From positions 372,001-436,000 of the forward strand of contig NZ_JANZKJ010000002.1 in the NCBI RefSeq assembly GCF_025642975.1: a DNA stretch of 64,000 nucleotides, written 5' to 3'. Made by a program: the position numbers and the translations under genes. The notes under the pieces are model-generated. The model saw only the letters and a program-made list of their open reading frames with translations. It had not been told where the DNA came from and made no database searches. Every line of letters starts with the position of its first letter. Within the stretch, counting starts at the first letter, position 1. Of the stretch, positions 56,760 to 64,000 are shown piece by piece. Origin of the DNA: Pseudomonas sp. RIT-PI-S. GTDB taxonomy: Bacteria; Pseudomonadota; Gammaproteobacteria; Pseudomonadales; Pseudomonadaceae.

Positions 56760-57902
56760 TCAGTAAAGGCCGTGGGGGTTGCGGTCGATATGCGCCGGGG
56801 TCACCTTGCCCCAGAGCTTCCAGTAGCACCACAGCGTGTAGGCCAGGATGGTCGGCACAAAGATGGCCGCGGCGACGGTCATGATGCCCAGGGTGGTACG
56901 GCTTGATACCGCGTCCCACACGGTCAGGCTGGACGCCGGGTCCAGGCTCGATGGCATCACGAAGGGGAAGAGCGCGAAGCCCGCGGTGCACAGCGTGCCG
57001 ACGATGGCGAGGGCACTGCCAAGGAAGGCCATGGCAGGGCGGCCCAAGGCGGCCGAAACCATCGCCAGCAGCGCGCCCAGCACGCCCACCAGCGGCGCGA
57101 CGGCCGTGTAGGGGTACAGGCGATAGTTGGCCATCCAGCCAGGGTTACCGGGCTGCACTGACTTAGCCAGCGGGTTGATGGCCGCGCCCAGGTCCAGGCC
57201 GCCGCCGAGCACTAAACCTTGTATGCCACCAACCGCCAGCCAGGCACCCGCACCTACGAACGCCACCAGGTACAGCAGCCCAAAGCCGATCACCGCGCGG
57301 CGGGCGCGCTCGGCGAGCACCCCGTTGGTACGCAGCATCAGCCAGCTGCCACCATGTGCGGCGAGCATCGCCAGGCTGACAACCCCGGCGAGCAGGCCGA
57401 AGGGGCTCAACAGTTGCCAGAAGGTCCCCTCGTAGCTGGCGCGGAGGGTATCGTCGAAGCGGAATGGTACGCCCAGCAACAAGTTACCGAAGGCGACCCC
57501 GAACACCAGCGAAGGCACCAGCGCCCCGACCCACAGGCCCCAGTCCCAGCTCTGGCGCCAACGCTTGTCCTCGACCTTGCTGCGGTAGTCAAAACCGACC
57601 GGGCGCACGAACAGCGCGAACAACACCAGCAACAGCGCCCAATAAAAGCCCGAGAAGGCTGCCGAATACACCAGTGGCCAGGCTGCGAACAGCGCCCCGC
57701 CCGCGGTGATCAGCCACACCTGGTTGCCGTCCCAGTGCGGCGCGATGGCGTTGATCACCACGCGCCGCTCGCGATCGTCGCGGCCCACCAGCGGCAACAG
57801 CAGCATTGCACCGAGGTCGAACCCGTCGGCGACCGCGAAGCCGATCAGCAACACCCCCACAAGCACCCACCACAACACTTTCAGCGATTCATAGTCGAAC
57901 AT
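56760..57902 (-). CDS. cydB: Cytochrome bd-I ubiquinol oxidase subunit II CydB
   Basis: A 380-residue polytopic subunit (E. coli CydB 379). It starts MFDYESLKVLWWVLVGVLLIGFAVADGFDLGAMLLLP and has INAIAPHWDGNQVWLITAGGALFAAWPLVYS, GSWLMLRTNGVLAERAR and a C-terminal PHGLY end typical of CydB. It pairs with CydA, 9 bp upstream. Confidence 0.95.
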   Translation of the reverse strand: MFDYESLKVLWWVLVGVLLIGFAVADGFDLGAMLLLPLVGRDDRERRVVINAIAPHWDGNQVWLITAGGALFAAWPLVYSAAFSGFYWALLLVLFALFVRPVGFDYRSKVEDKRWRQSWDWGLWVGALVPSLVFGVAFGNLLLGVPFRFDDTLRASYEGTFWQLLSPFGLLAGVVSLAMLAAHGGSWLMLRTNGVLAERARRAVIGFGLLYLVAFVGAGAWLAVGGIQGLVLGGGLDLGAAINPLAKSVQPGNPGWMANYRLYPYTAVAPLVGVLGALLAMVSAALGRPAMAFLGSALAIVGTLCTAGFALFPFVMPSSLDPASSLTVWDAVSSRTTLGIMTVAAAIFVPTILAYTLWCYWKLWGKVTPAHIDRNPHGLY

Positions 57903-57911
57903 GTTCGGTCC

Positions 57912-59516
57912 TCAGGCCAGGGTCGTTGCGCGCGGTTGAGCAGGCAGTGCTGGCGCAGCGCTCGCCGCCTCGCGTTCGAAGTGATAACGGCCGGTGTGCA
58001 GGCTGCTCGGGCCCAGGCGGGCGAATTTGATCATCAGGTACATTTCGATCACCAACAGCACCGTGTAGAACGCCACCAGTGCCAGCAGCGAACCCCCCAC
58101 GTCTGCCGTCGTCAGGCTGGAAGCCGAAAGGTGAGTGGGCAGCACTTCGCCGATGGACCACGGCTGGCGGCCATGCTCGGCTACATACCAGCCGGTTTGC
58201 GTGGCGATCCAGGGCAGCGGCAGGCTGAACAACCCCCATTTGAGCAACCAGCGCTTGCGGTGCTCGACCTTACGCGTGGAGGCCCAGAAGGCGCAGATGA
58301 ACAGCGCGAGCATCAGCACGCCGCTCAGCACCATCATGCGGAAGGTCCAGAAGATCGATGCCACTCCAGGAATAGAATCGAGCGCGGCCTGCTTCACTTG
58401 CTCGTCGCTGGCGTCCACTACCTTGTCGGTGTATTTCTTCAGCAACAGGCCATAGCCCAGGTCGCCACGGACCGCATCGAAGGCGGCGCGGGTGGCGTCG
58501 CTGTGGTCACCGCCGCGCAGCTTGCCGAGCAGTTCGTAGGCGATCATGCCGTTGCGAATACGCTCTTCGTGCTCGACCACCAGGTCCTTGATGCCGGTCA
58601 CGGGTTTATCCAGCGAGCGCGTGGCGATGATCCCCATCACGTAAGGGATCTTCACCGCATAGTCGGTGCGTTGCTGCGCCTGGTTGGGCAGGCCGAACAA
58701 CGTAAAGGCGGCCGGTGCCGGTTCGGTTTCCCATTCGGCCTCGATAGCGGCCAGCTTGGTTTTCTGCACGTCGCCGATCTCATAGCCAGACTCGTCACCC
58801 AGCACGATCACCGACAGGATGGACGCCATGCCGAAGGCAGACGCAATGGCGAACGAGCGGCGGGCGAAGGCGACATCCCGGCCTTTGAGCAGATAGAAGC
58901 TGGAGATCGCCAGCACGAACACCGCACCGGTGACGTAGCCGGAGGCCACGGTATGCACAAACTTCACTTGGGCCACAGGGTTGAATACCAGTGCCGAGAA
59001 GCTGCTCAGCTCCATGCGCATGGTTTCGTAATTGAACTCGGCCCCTACCGGGTTCTGCATCCAGCCGTTAGCGATCAGAATCCACAGCGCCGACAGGTTC
59101 GAGCCCAGGGCGACCAGCCAGGTCACGGCCAAGTGCTGGCGGCGCGAGAGGCGGTCCCAGCCAAAGAAGAACAGGCCGATGAAGGTGGACTCGAGGAAAA
59201 ACGCCATCAGCCCTTCGATGGCCAGAGGCGCGCCGAAGATGTCGCCCACGTAGTGGCTGTAGTAAGCCCAGTTGGTACCGAACTGGAACTCCATGGTCAG
59301 CCCTGTGGTGACCCCCAAGGCGAAGTTGATGCCGAACAACTTGCCCCAGAACTGGGTCATGTCCTTGTAGACCTGCTTGCCGGTCATGACATAGACCGAC
59401 TCCATGATGGCCAGCAGGAAGGTCATGCCCAGCGTGAGCGGGACGAACAGGAAGTGATACAGCGCCGTCATGGCGAACTGTAGTCGAGACAGGTCGACAA
59501 CCGATTCGGTAATCAT
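57912..59516 (-). CDS. cydA: Cytochrome bd-I ubiquinol oxidase subunit I CydA (long Q-loop)
   Basis: A 534-residue haem subunit oxidising ubiquinol and reducing O2 to water. Haem ligands sit in [28 protein letters not shown] and [10 protein letters not shown]. Quinol residues are in [24 protein letters not shown], and GRQPW is present. The Q-loop is the long, E. coli-like form (E. coli CydA 522), unlike the short cyanide-insensitive oxidase CioA usual in Pseudomonas. ATG at 59516 overlaps the cydP stop. Confidence 0.95.
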   Translation of the reverse strand: MITESVVDLSRLQFAMTALYHFLFVPLTLGMTFLLAIMESVYVMTGKQVYKDMTQFWGKLFGINFALGVTTGLTMEFQFGTNWAYYSHYVGDIFGAPLAIEGLMAFFLESTFIGLFFFGWDRLSRRQHLAVTWLVALGSNLSALWILIANGWMQNPVGAEFNYETMRMELSSFSALVFNPVAQVKFVHTVASGYVTGAVFVLAISSFYLLKGRDVAFARRSFAIASAFGMASILSVIVLGDESGYEIGDVQKTKLAAIEAEWETEPAPAAFTLFGLPNQAQQRTDYAVKIPYVMGIIATRSLDKPVTGIKDLVVEHEERIRNGMIAYELLGKLRGGDHSDATRAAFDAVRGDLGYGLLLKKYTDKVVDASDEQVKQAALDSIPGVASIFWTFRMMVLSGVLMLALFICAFWASTRKVEHRKRWLLKWGLFSLPLPWIATQTGWYVAEHGRQPWSIGEVLPTHLSASSLTTADVGGSLLALVAFYTVLLVIEMYLMIKFARLGPSSLHTGRYHFEREAASAAPALPAQPRATTLA

Positions 59517-59710
59517 GGGTGAGGTTTCTCAGGTGAGGCGGGAACAGAGCCGAGCAAGTGCTGGCCGACCTTGGCGCTATCGTCCTTGACGGGGTCCGGC
59601 GCGTGGAACCACAACGCGCGGATACCTAAAAGCAAGACCAGCTTGAGCAGCACGATCACGGCGATTTCCTTTGCCAATGGCTTGTTGAGAAAATCGAAGT
59701 GCGCGGGCAT
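59513..59710 (-). CDS. cydP: Cytochrome oxidase putative small subunit CydP
   Basis: A 65-residue single-span protein ([40 protein letters not shown]...). The KPLAKEI...[14 protein letters not shown] pattern is that of the small CydP proteins found first in some bd operons. AGGAG lies 8 nt before ATG at 59710; the longer frame to 59776 would include the Anr box. It is coupled to cydA by ATGA. Confidence 0.85.
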   Translation of the reverse strand: MPAHFDFLNKPLAKEIAVIVLLKLVLLLGIRALWFHAPDPVKDDSAKVGQHLLGSVPASPEKPHP

Positions 59711-59762
59711 GGTCGATACTCCTGGGGGTGCTGGCATTTTGCTTAACCGCGTTTTGGAGATG

Positions 59763-59776
59763 TTGATCTGTGTCAA
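59763..59776 (-). promoter_or_regulatory. Anr/FNR-type box upstream of cydPABX-ybgE
   Basis: The minus strand reads TTGACACAGATCAA, nine of ten matches to TTGAT-N4-ATCAA. It lies 52 bp before the cydP start, in the 159-bp divergent region shared with the GTPase genes. Low-oxygen activation of the oxidase by Anr is expected for such operons. Confidence 0.7.
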
Positions 59777-59869
59777 TTTGCGTTAGGGCGCTGCTGCGGC
59801 AGGGTGCCGCACCAGGACTTTTTCTCAGCACGATGGGACTAACTTGAACGCCCGACCGGAAGCCCAACC

Positions 59870-60976
59870 ATGAGCCTGCTCGACCGCGTTTACCGAAAGC
59901 TCAACCCCGAAGCCAACCCGGCGTTGGAAACCGCCTTCCAGCGCAGCGCCGAGCAACTGCCAACCCTGTGGTTGCTAGGGAAGACCGGCGCGGGCAAATC
60001 TTCGCTGGTTCGCGCCCTCACCGGCCTGGACCGGGTGGAAGTCGGCGCCGGGTTTCGCCCCTGCACCATGACCTCCTCGCGCTACCTCTACCCCACCGAT
60101 ACCCCGCTGATGGCCTTCATGGACACGCGCGGCCTGGCAGAGGCGGACTACAACCCCGAGGAGGACCTGGCCAATTGCGAGCAGAACAGCCATGCGCTGA
60201 TCCTGGTGATGAAGGCCGAAGACCCAGAGCAGTCGCAGGTGCTGGCCGCGCTGAAGCAGATCCGCCGCTCGGGGAAAATCCGCGAAATCTTGCTGGTGCA
60301 TACAGGTGTGTTGCAGCTCAGCGACCCGGCGGAGCGTGCGCGTTGCATCGCTCTCAACCAGCAGCAGGTGGAACAGACCTGGGGCAAGGTCGAAAGCGTG
60401 GCGGTGGATTTTCTTGGCGCGGATGGCCAGCCCTATGGCGTCCAGGCGTTGACCGAAAAACTGGGCGCGCGCCTGCCGATCATCACTGAGCTGTTCGATG
60501 ACCAGGGCCACGCGGATGTGGAAGAGCGCAACTTCCAACGCCTGAAAAAAGAAGTGATGTGGTACGCCGGCGCCGCTGGCGCGGCCGACGCCCTGCCCGC
60601 CGTGGGTTTGGTGGCGGTGCCCACGGTGCAGTTGAAAATGCTCCACAGCTTGGCCAACCAATATGGGCTGAGCTACAACCGCCGCCTGCTGGCGGAATTC
60701 GCCGCAGCCCTGGGCACCGGTTTTGGCGTGCAATACGCCTCGCGGCTGGGTTTGCGCCAGCTGGTGAAGCTCATACCCGTGGTAGGGCAAACGGTCGGTG
60801 GTGCCTCCGCGGCGGTGGCCAGCTATGGCTTCACTTATGCCCTCGGGCGCGCGGCCTGCATATATTTCTATCGGCTGTCGCGGGGCGAACCGATTACCGC
60901 CGCCGAGTTGCAAGCGCTATATAAGCAGGCCTTCGAACACATTCTTCCGGTAGCACGCCATGAAAAGAACCTTTAG
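59870..60976 (+). CDS. GTPase with C-terminal hydrophobic domain (first of tandem pair)
   Basis: A 368-residue P-loop GTPase. G1 is GKTGAGKSS (37-45), a T in RPCTMTSS may serve as G2, and G3 is DTRG (85-88). At the expected G4 (NKxD) position the sequence is LLVHTGVLQL, so base recognition is atypical. Residues about 228-350 are Ala/Gly-rich and hydrophobic (WYAGAAGAADALPAVGLVAVPTV, VKLIPVVGQTVGGASAAVASYGFTYALGRA), like the DUF697 membrane domain of YcjF-type proteins. GGAAG lies 7 nt before ATG. It overlaps the next GTPase gene by 17 bp and is divergent from cydP. Function unknown. Confidence 0.75.
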   Translation: MSLLDRVYRKLNPEANPALETAFQRSAEQLPTLWLLGKTGAGKSSLVRALTGLDRVEVGAGFRPCTMTSSRYLYPTDTPLMAFMDTRGLAEADYNPEEDLANCEQNSHALILVMKAEDPEQSQVLAALKQIRRSGKIREILLVHTGVLQLSDPAERARCIALNQQQVEQTWGKVESVAVDFLGADGQPYGVQALTEKLGARLPIITELFDDQGHADVEERNFQRLKKEVMWYAGAAGAADALPAVGLVAVPTVQLKMLHSLANQYGLSYNRRLLAEFAAALGTGFGVQYASRLGLRQLVKLIPVVGQTVGGASAAVASYGFTYALGRAACIYFYRLSRGEPITAAELQALYKQAFEHILPVARHEKNL

Positions 60977-62501
60977 CGGCCTGGCGGCCCTTACCCGGCT
61001 GTCCGACCGGGTCATGCCCTATGCCCTGCTCTCGGTGGTGCTGCCAGTGCTGGTACTGGCTGGCTTCGGGCTGTATGCGGTGCTGCGTTATGGCTACATC
61101 CTGCACCTGATCCTGACCCTGCTGGCGTGCACTCTGTTGACCAGCCTCGGGTTGTTGATCGCCCGAAAGCGCTTTAGCCAGCGGGTCGGGCCCGCCGTGC
61201 AGGAGGCACTGGAAGCGACCCCACGCACCCCCGACTATTGGCGCGCCAAGGACCGTGAGGTGCAGCAGGCGCTGATTCCGGAGCTCTGTGAGCTGGTAGC
61301 CACAGACTTTCCCTGGCAGGCCCTGCCGCAAACAGGCCTGGCGGTGGTGAGGTTGGTCGCCGCGCGCTATGACGAGCGCTCCAGCCGGGCGCACTGGGCC
61401 TTTACCGCGCCGGAGCTGCTGGCCATCGTCGAGCAGGTGAGCCGGCGCTACCGCCGCGTGCTCAAGGCGCATGTGCCAGGGGTGGAGCACCTTCGGTTGT
61501 CCACCTTGCTGAGCCTCAACGAGCAGGTAGAACGCTACGGCCCATTGGCGCGCAAGGTGTTCAACCTGTACCGCGCCGCGCGGCTGATCTCGCCCCAAGG
61601 CCTGGTGGCCGAGGCGCTCACGCAGATTCGCGGAGAAGTATTCAGCGGCCTGAGCGACGAACTGCAGAACCGCTTGAAATACCTGTTGCTGATGGAAGTA
61701 CTGCGCGCGGCCATCGACCTCTACGGCGGGCATTTCCGCCTGGATGACGACCAGCTGCAAAAGGCCCGGGTGACCACCCGCGATGACCAACGCAAGGCGC
61801 CGCCGCTGGACCCCGTGCGCATTTGCCTGCTGGGCCAGGTGGGCGCGGGCAAGTCCTCGCTGATCAACGCCCTCACCGGCAGCCTCAACGCCGAAGTCAG
61901 TGCCCTGCCCGCCACCGACGGCGCGGCGGTATATGAGTACGCGATCGAAGGGGCGCCTAACATCCGCCTGGTCGACCTGCCGGGGCTGGATGGCAGCGAG
62001 GACGTGGACACCCTGGTGTTCAAGGAGGTGCGCGAGTGCGACCTGCTGTTGTGGGCCTTGAAGACCAACCAGCCGGCGCGGGCGCTGGACCGCCAGTTCC
62101 GGGAAAAGCTCAAGCTGTGGTTCGCCCGCCCGGAAAACCTCGAGCATGAACCGCCGGCCATTCTGGCGGTGCTGACCCAGGCCGACCGCCTGCTTCCCGG
62201 TGGCAGCTGGCCGGCGGACTTTACCTTTGGCGATGGCAGCAAGGCCGCCCGCGCGGTGCAGGAGGCCGCTGCCTACAACAGCCAATTGCTGGACCTGCCC
62301 GAGCTGGTGGCAATCGCCTTACCACCCGGGCAAAGCGCGTTCGGCCTGGCCGAACTGCAACAGCGCCTGCAAGCGTTGTATGCCAAGGCCGTTAACGTGC
62401 AGCTCAACCGTCGCCGACGAGAAGCCGGCGAGTTCTCCATCAGCCGCGAGATGGAACGCATCAAGCGCGGCGCCAAGGGTGTGTTCAGCTTGTTGCGATA
62501 A
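60960..62501 (+). CDS. Membrane-anchored GTPase (second of tandem pair)
   Basis: A 513-residue protein. Two transmembrane helices (about 21-43 and 47-68) lead to a helical region (80-280) with coiled-coil potential, then a GTPase domain. Its motifs are G1 GQVGAGKS (292-299), G3 DLPG (339-342) and G4 TQAD (406-409). It ends with a basic tail (RRRREAGEFSISREMERIKRG). The layout recalls dynamin-like or Era-like membrane GTPases, but I cannot place it in a characterised family. The 17-bp overlap with the first GTPase gene implies coupled translation and probably a shared complex. Confidence 0.75.
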   Translation: MKRTFSGLAALTRLSDRVMPYALLSVVLPVLVLAGFGLYAVLRYGYILHLILTLLACTLLTSLGLLIARKRFSQRVGPAVQEALEATPRTPDYWRAKDREVQQALIPELCELVATDFPWQALPQTGLAVVRLVAARYDERSSRAHWAFTAPELLAIVEQVSRRYRRVLKAHVPGVEHLRLSTLLSLNEQVERYGPLARKVFNLYRAARLISPQGLVAEALTQIRGEVFSGLSDELQNRLKYLLLMEVLRAAIDLYGGHFRLDDDQLQKARVTTRDDQRKAPPLDPVRICLLGQVGAGKSSLINALTGSLNAEVSALPATDGAAVYEYAIEGAPNIRLVDLPGLDGSEDVDTLVFKEVRECDLLLWALKTNQPARALDRQFREKLKLWFARPENLEHEPPAILAVLTQADRLLPGGSWPADFTFGDGSKAARAVQEAAAYNSQLLDLPELVAIALPPGQSAFGLAELQQRLQALYAKAVNVQLNRRRREAGEFSISREMERIKRGAKGVFSLLR

Positions 62502-62522
62502 AGCCCTGCACCTAGAGATCCC

Positions 62523-62710
62523 GTAGCAGCTGGGTTTGCCCGCGATGGCGTCGGTACCGTGTAGCGCCTGGTCGCCGGCAAGCCGTGCTGCTACGTGAGA
62601 CAGACGCTTCGCGGCGTCGCCTACATACCTGGAGATCCCATAGCAGCTAGGCTTGCCCGGGACGGCCGCCGGCATCGTGTCACGGCCGGTCGCCAGCAGC
62701 TGTGTGCTAC
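62523..62710. repeat. Two REPIN-like palindromes of the GTAGCAGC family in direct orientation
   Basis: Units at 62523-62594 and 62640-62710 start GTAGCAGCTGGGTTTGCC and ATAGCAGCTAGGCTTGCC, each ending in GTGCTGCTAC or GTGTGCTAC and preceded by GAGATCCC. They separate the GTPase operon from the convergent outer-membrane factor gene. Confidence 0.75.
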
Positions 62711-62732
62711 GGAAGGCACGCGAGACAACCTA

Positions 62733-64000
62733 TTACTGTTCCCCTTGGGCCTCCCACCCCCCGCCCAGCGCCAGGAACAGGTCGATCTGCTGCATGGCTA
62801 CCTGAGTGTTGGCCTCGGCCAGCTGGGCGCGGGCGCTGGTGTAGGTGCGGGTGGCTTGCAGGTCTTCGAGGAACGACTGGCGCCCGGCAAGGTAGAACTG
62901 GTGGGACTGGTCGGCCGCTTCATGGGCGGAGCGTTCGGCCTCGGCAAGGGCGTCGCGGCGGGCCAGCGCGGCGGAGTAGCTCGCCAGGCTGGTTTGTGCT
63001 TCGCGCACCGCATTGAGAACCGTGCCATCGAACCCCGCCAGCGCGCCCTGGGTAGCAGCTTCTGCCTCACGAATGCGCGCGCGGGCGCCATTGGTAGGCA
63101 GCGTCCAGCTGATCATGGGGCCGAAGCCCCAACGGTTGGTGGAGGGGTCGCCCAGGTCTTCCAGCAGGCCAACGGTGCCTACCGTCGCGCCAATACGAAT
63201 ATCCGGATAAAGCTGGCCGGTGGCGACGCCGATGCGCGCGGTGGCCGCGGCCAATTGACGTTCAGCGCGGCGGATGTCTGGGCGGCGCTTGAGCAGGCTG
63301 GCGCCATCGCCTACCGGCAACAACTGGGCAATGTGCGGCAGCTCGGCGCAGTCCCCTACCCCCGCCGGCAGTTGGTCAAGCGGCCGCGCCAGCAGCATCG
63401 ACAGCCGATAGAGCCCTGCGGCTCGCGCCGCCTGGTAGCGTGGCAGCTCAGCCCGCAACGACTTGAATTGCGTCTGGGTGCGGGTCACCTGGGTCTCGTC
63501 GCCACGGCCGGCGTCACGCAAGCGCTGTGCGAGGTTCACACCCTGCTGTTGCAGGTCCAGCGAGTGCAGGGCGATGTCGCGCTCTTCGTTGGCGGCGCAC
63601 ACTTGGGTGTAGGCCCTCACCACATCAGCGACCACGGTGATGCGGGCGGTGTCGGCCGCGGCCTGGGCGGCATCGGTGTTGGCGTTGGCCGCTTCCACCC
63701 CGCGCTTGAGCGTGCCCCACAGGTCGAACTGGTAAGAGGTTTTGATCTGCGCCCCGCCTACGTTCGCCACCGGCACCTTCTCCGTCAGCAAGAAAGCCTG
63801 ACCCGACTCCTGCAAGCGCTGCGCTTCGGCACTGGCGCTGGCGCTAAAGCCGCCCTCGGCTTCGGCCTGTTCGGTCTGGTAGCGGGCCCGAGCAATGTTG
63901 GCGGCGGCCACGCGCAGGTCTGTGTTGGAGGCCAGTGCTTCACGTACCAGTTGGTCCAGGCGGGGGTCGTGGTACAGCTGCCACCAGTTGCCCGGCACCG
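62733..64000 (-). CDS. RND efflux outer-membrane factor, NodT/OprM type (5' end outside window)
   Basis: About 422 codons are present; the start, with the signal peptide and lipobox, lies beyond the right edge. The visible part runs from GNWWQLYHDPRLDQLVREALASNTDLRVAAANIARARYQTEQAEA to the stop and contains both structural repeats. It has FDLWGTLKRGVEAANANTDAA, LLKRRPDIRRAERQLAAATARIGVATGQLYPDI and FGPMISWTLPTNGARARIREAEA. These are the OprM/NodT hallmarks. It should form the TolC-like exit duct with a pump and adaptor encoded upstream, outside the window. Confidence 0.9.
   Translation of the reverse strand, partial: VPGNWWQLYHDPRLDQLVREALASNTDLRVAAANIARARYQTEQAEAEGGFSASASAEAQRLQESGQAFLLTEKVPVANVGGAQIKTSYQFDLWGTLKRGVEAANANTDAAQAAADTARITVVADVVRAYTQVCAANEERDIALHSLDLQQQGVNLAQRLRDAGRGDETQVTRTQTQFKSLRAELPRYQAARAAGLYRLSMLLARPLDQLPAGVGDCAELPHIAQLLPVGDGASLLKRRPDIRRAERQLAAATARIGVATGQLYPDIRIGATVGTVGLLEDLGDPSTNRWGFGPMISWTLPTNGARARIREAEAATQGALAGFDGTVLNAVREAQTSLASYSAALARRDALAEAERSAHEAADQSHQFYLAGRQSFLEDLQATRTYTSARAQLAEANTQVAMQQIDLFLALGGGWEAQGEQ

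Noticed and set aside
57219..59483. 754-codon + strand frame opposite cydA and cydB
   Set aside because: Antisense shadow; the cyd genes carry all catalytic residues and coupled starts and stops.
59710..59776. Longer CydP with 22 extra N-terminal residues
   Set aside because: The extension would be encoded by the Anr-like box and promoter region and lacks a ribosome site; ATG at 59710 has AGGAG.
63996..63998. GTG at the right edge as the start of the outer-membrane factor
   Set aside because: Starting there would leave no signal peptide or lipobox. The frame stays open to the window end, so the gene is incomplete.
62733..64000. Outer-membrane factor as part of the two-adaptor RND operon
   Set aside because: It lies 27 kb from that operon, on the other side of unrelated genes, and is more likely the last gene of another efflux operon beyond the right edge.

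Overview
The window is about 64 kb of high-GC chromosome from a Pseudomonas-type gammaproteobacterium. The evidence is the gene content and order (spu polyamine locus, ssuEADCBF, lsfA, tauABCD, sbp-cysTWA behind oscA, desA, gabDT) and REP-type intergenic palindromes. No insertion sequence, prophage, integron or CRISPR array was seen. Genes are dense, and many operons show 4-base stop/start overlaps.

Layout. (1) 1-7.5 kb: polyamine uptake and catabolism. spuB-spuC-spuD-spuE-spuF (last gene cut by the left edge) run on the minus strand, with spuI divergent across a 691-bp gap where no spuA is seen. (2) 7.7-30.3 kb: a sulfur-scavenging block. It holds a TetR regulator, ssuEADCBF (alkanesulfonates), a PiT phosphate permease, the 1-Cys peroxiredoxin lsfA, tauABCD (taurine), a hydrolase, a BCCT betaine transporter, epsC, dcyD-tcyJLN (cystine and D-cysteine) and metQNI, with an array of three 94/95-bp repeats before metQ. 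(3) 30.4-38.9 kb: a three-gene RND efflux operon with two adaptors (TriABC-like layout), a second metQ, an AAA+ sigma-54 activator-like protein without a visible DNA-binding domain, an RBBP9-type hydrolase and an Mpo1-like membrane protein. (4) 38.9-43.1 kb: oscA-sbp-cysT-cysW-cysA sulfate uptake. (5) 43.3-50.3 kb: desA desaturase, a PAS-GGDEF cyclase, an HDOD protein with a degenerate receiver, gabD-gabT and tRNA-Arg(CCG). (6) 50.5-64 kb: a DUF3053 lipoprotein, a DUF945 protein, a delta-60/RTX protein, a Beta-family protein, a long-Q-loop cytochrome bd operon (cydP-A-B-X-ybgE) with an Anr/FNR-like box, a tandem pair of poorly characterised GTPases, and an RND outer-membrane factor cut by the right edge.

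Functional links. Polyamines imported by SpuD/E/F and degraded by SpuC or the gamma-glutamyl route (SpuB/SpuI) give GABA, which GabT/GabD convert to succinate. Ssu, Tau, Tcy, Met and Cys proteins supply sulfur from sulfonates, taurine, cystine, methionine and sulfate. ssuE, tauA and oscA share a near-identical 13-base AT-rich motif 62-78 nt upstream of their start codons, suggesting common control.

The best candidates for undescribed biology are the overlapping GTPase pair (59870-62501), the HTH-less AAA+ protein beside metQ, the Beta-family gene, and the delta-60/RTX protein.
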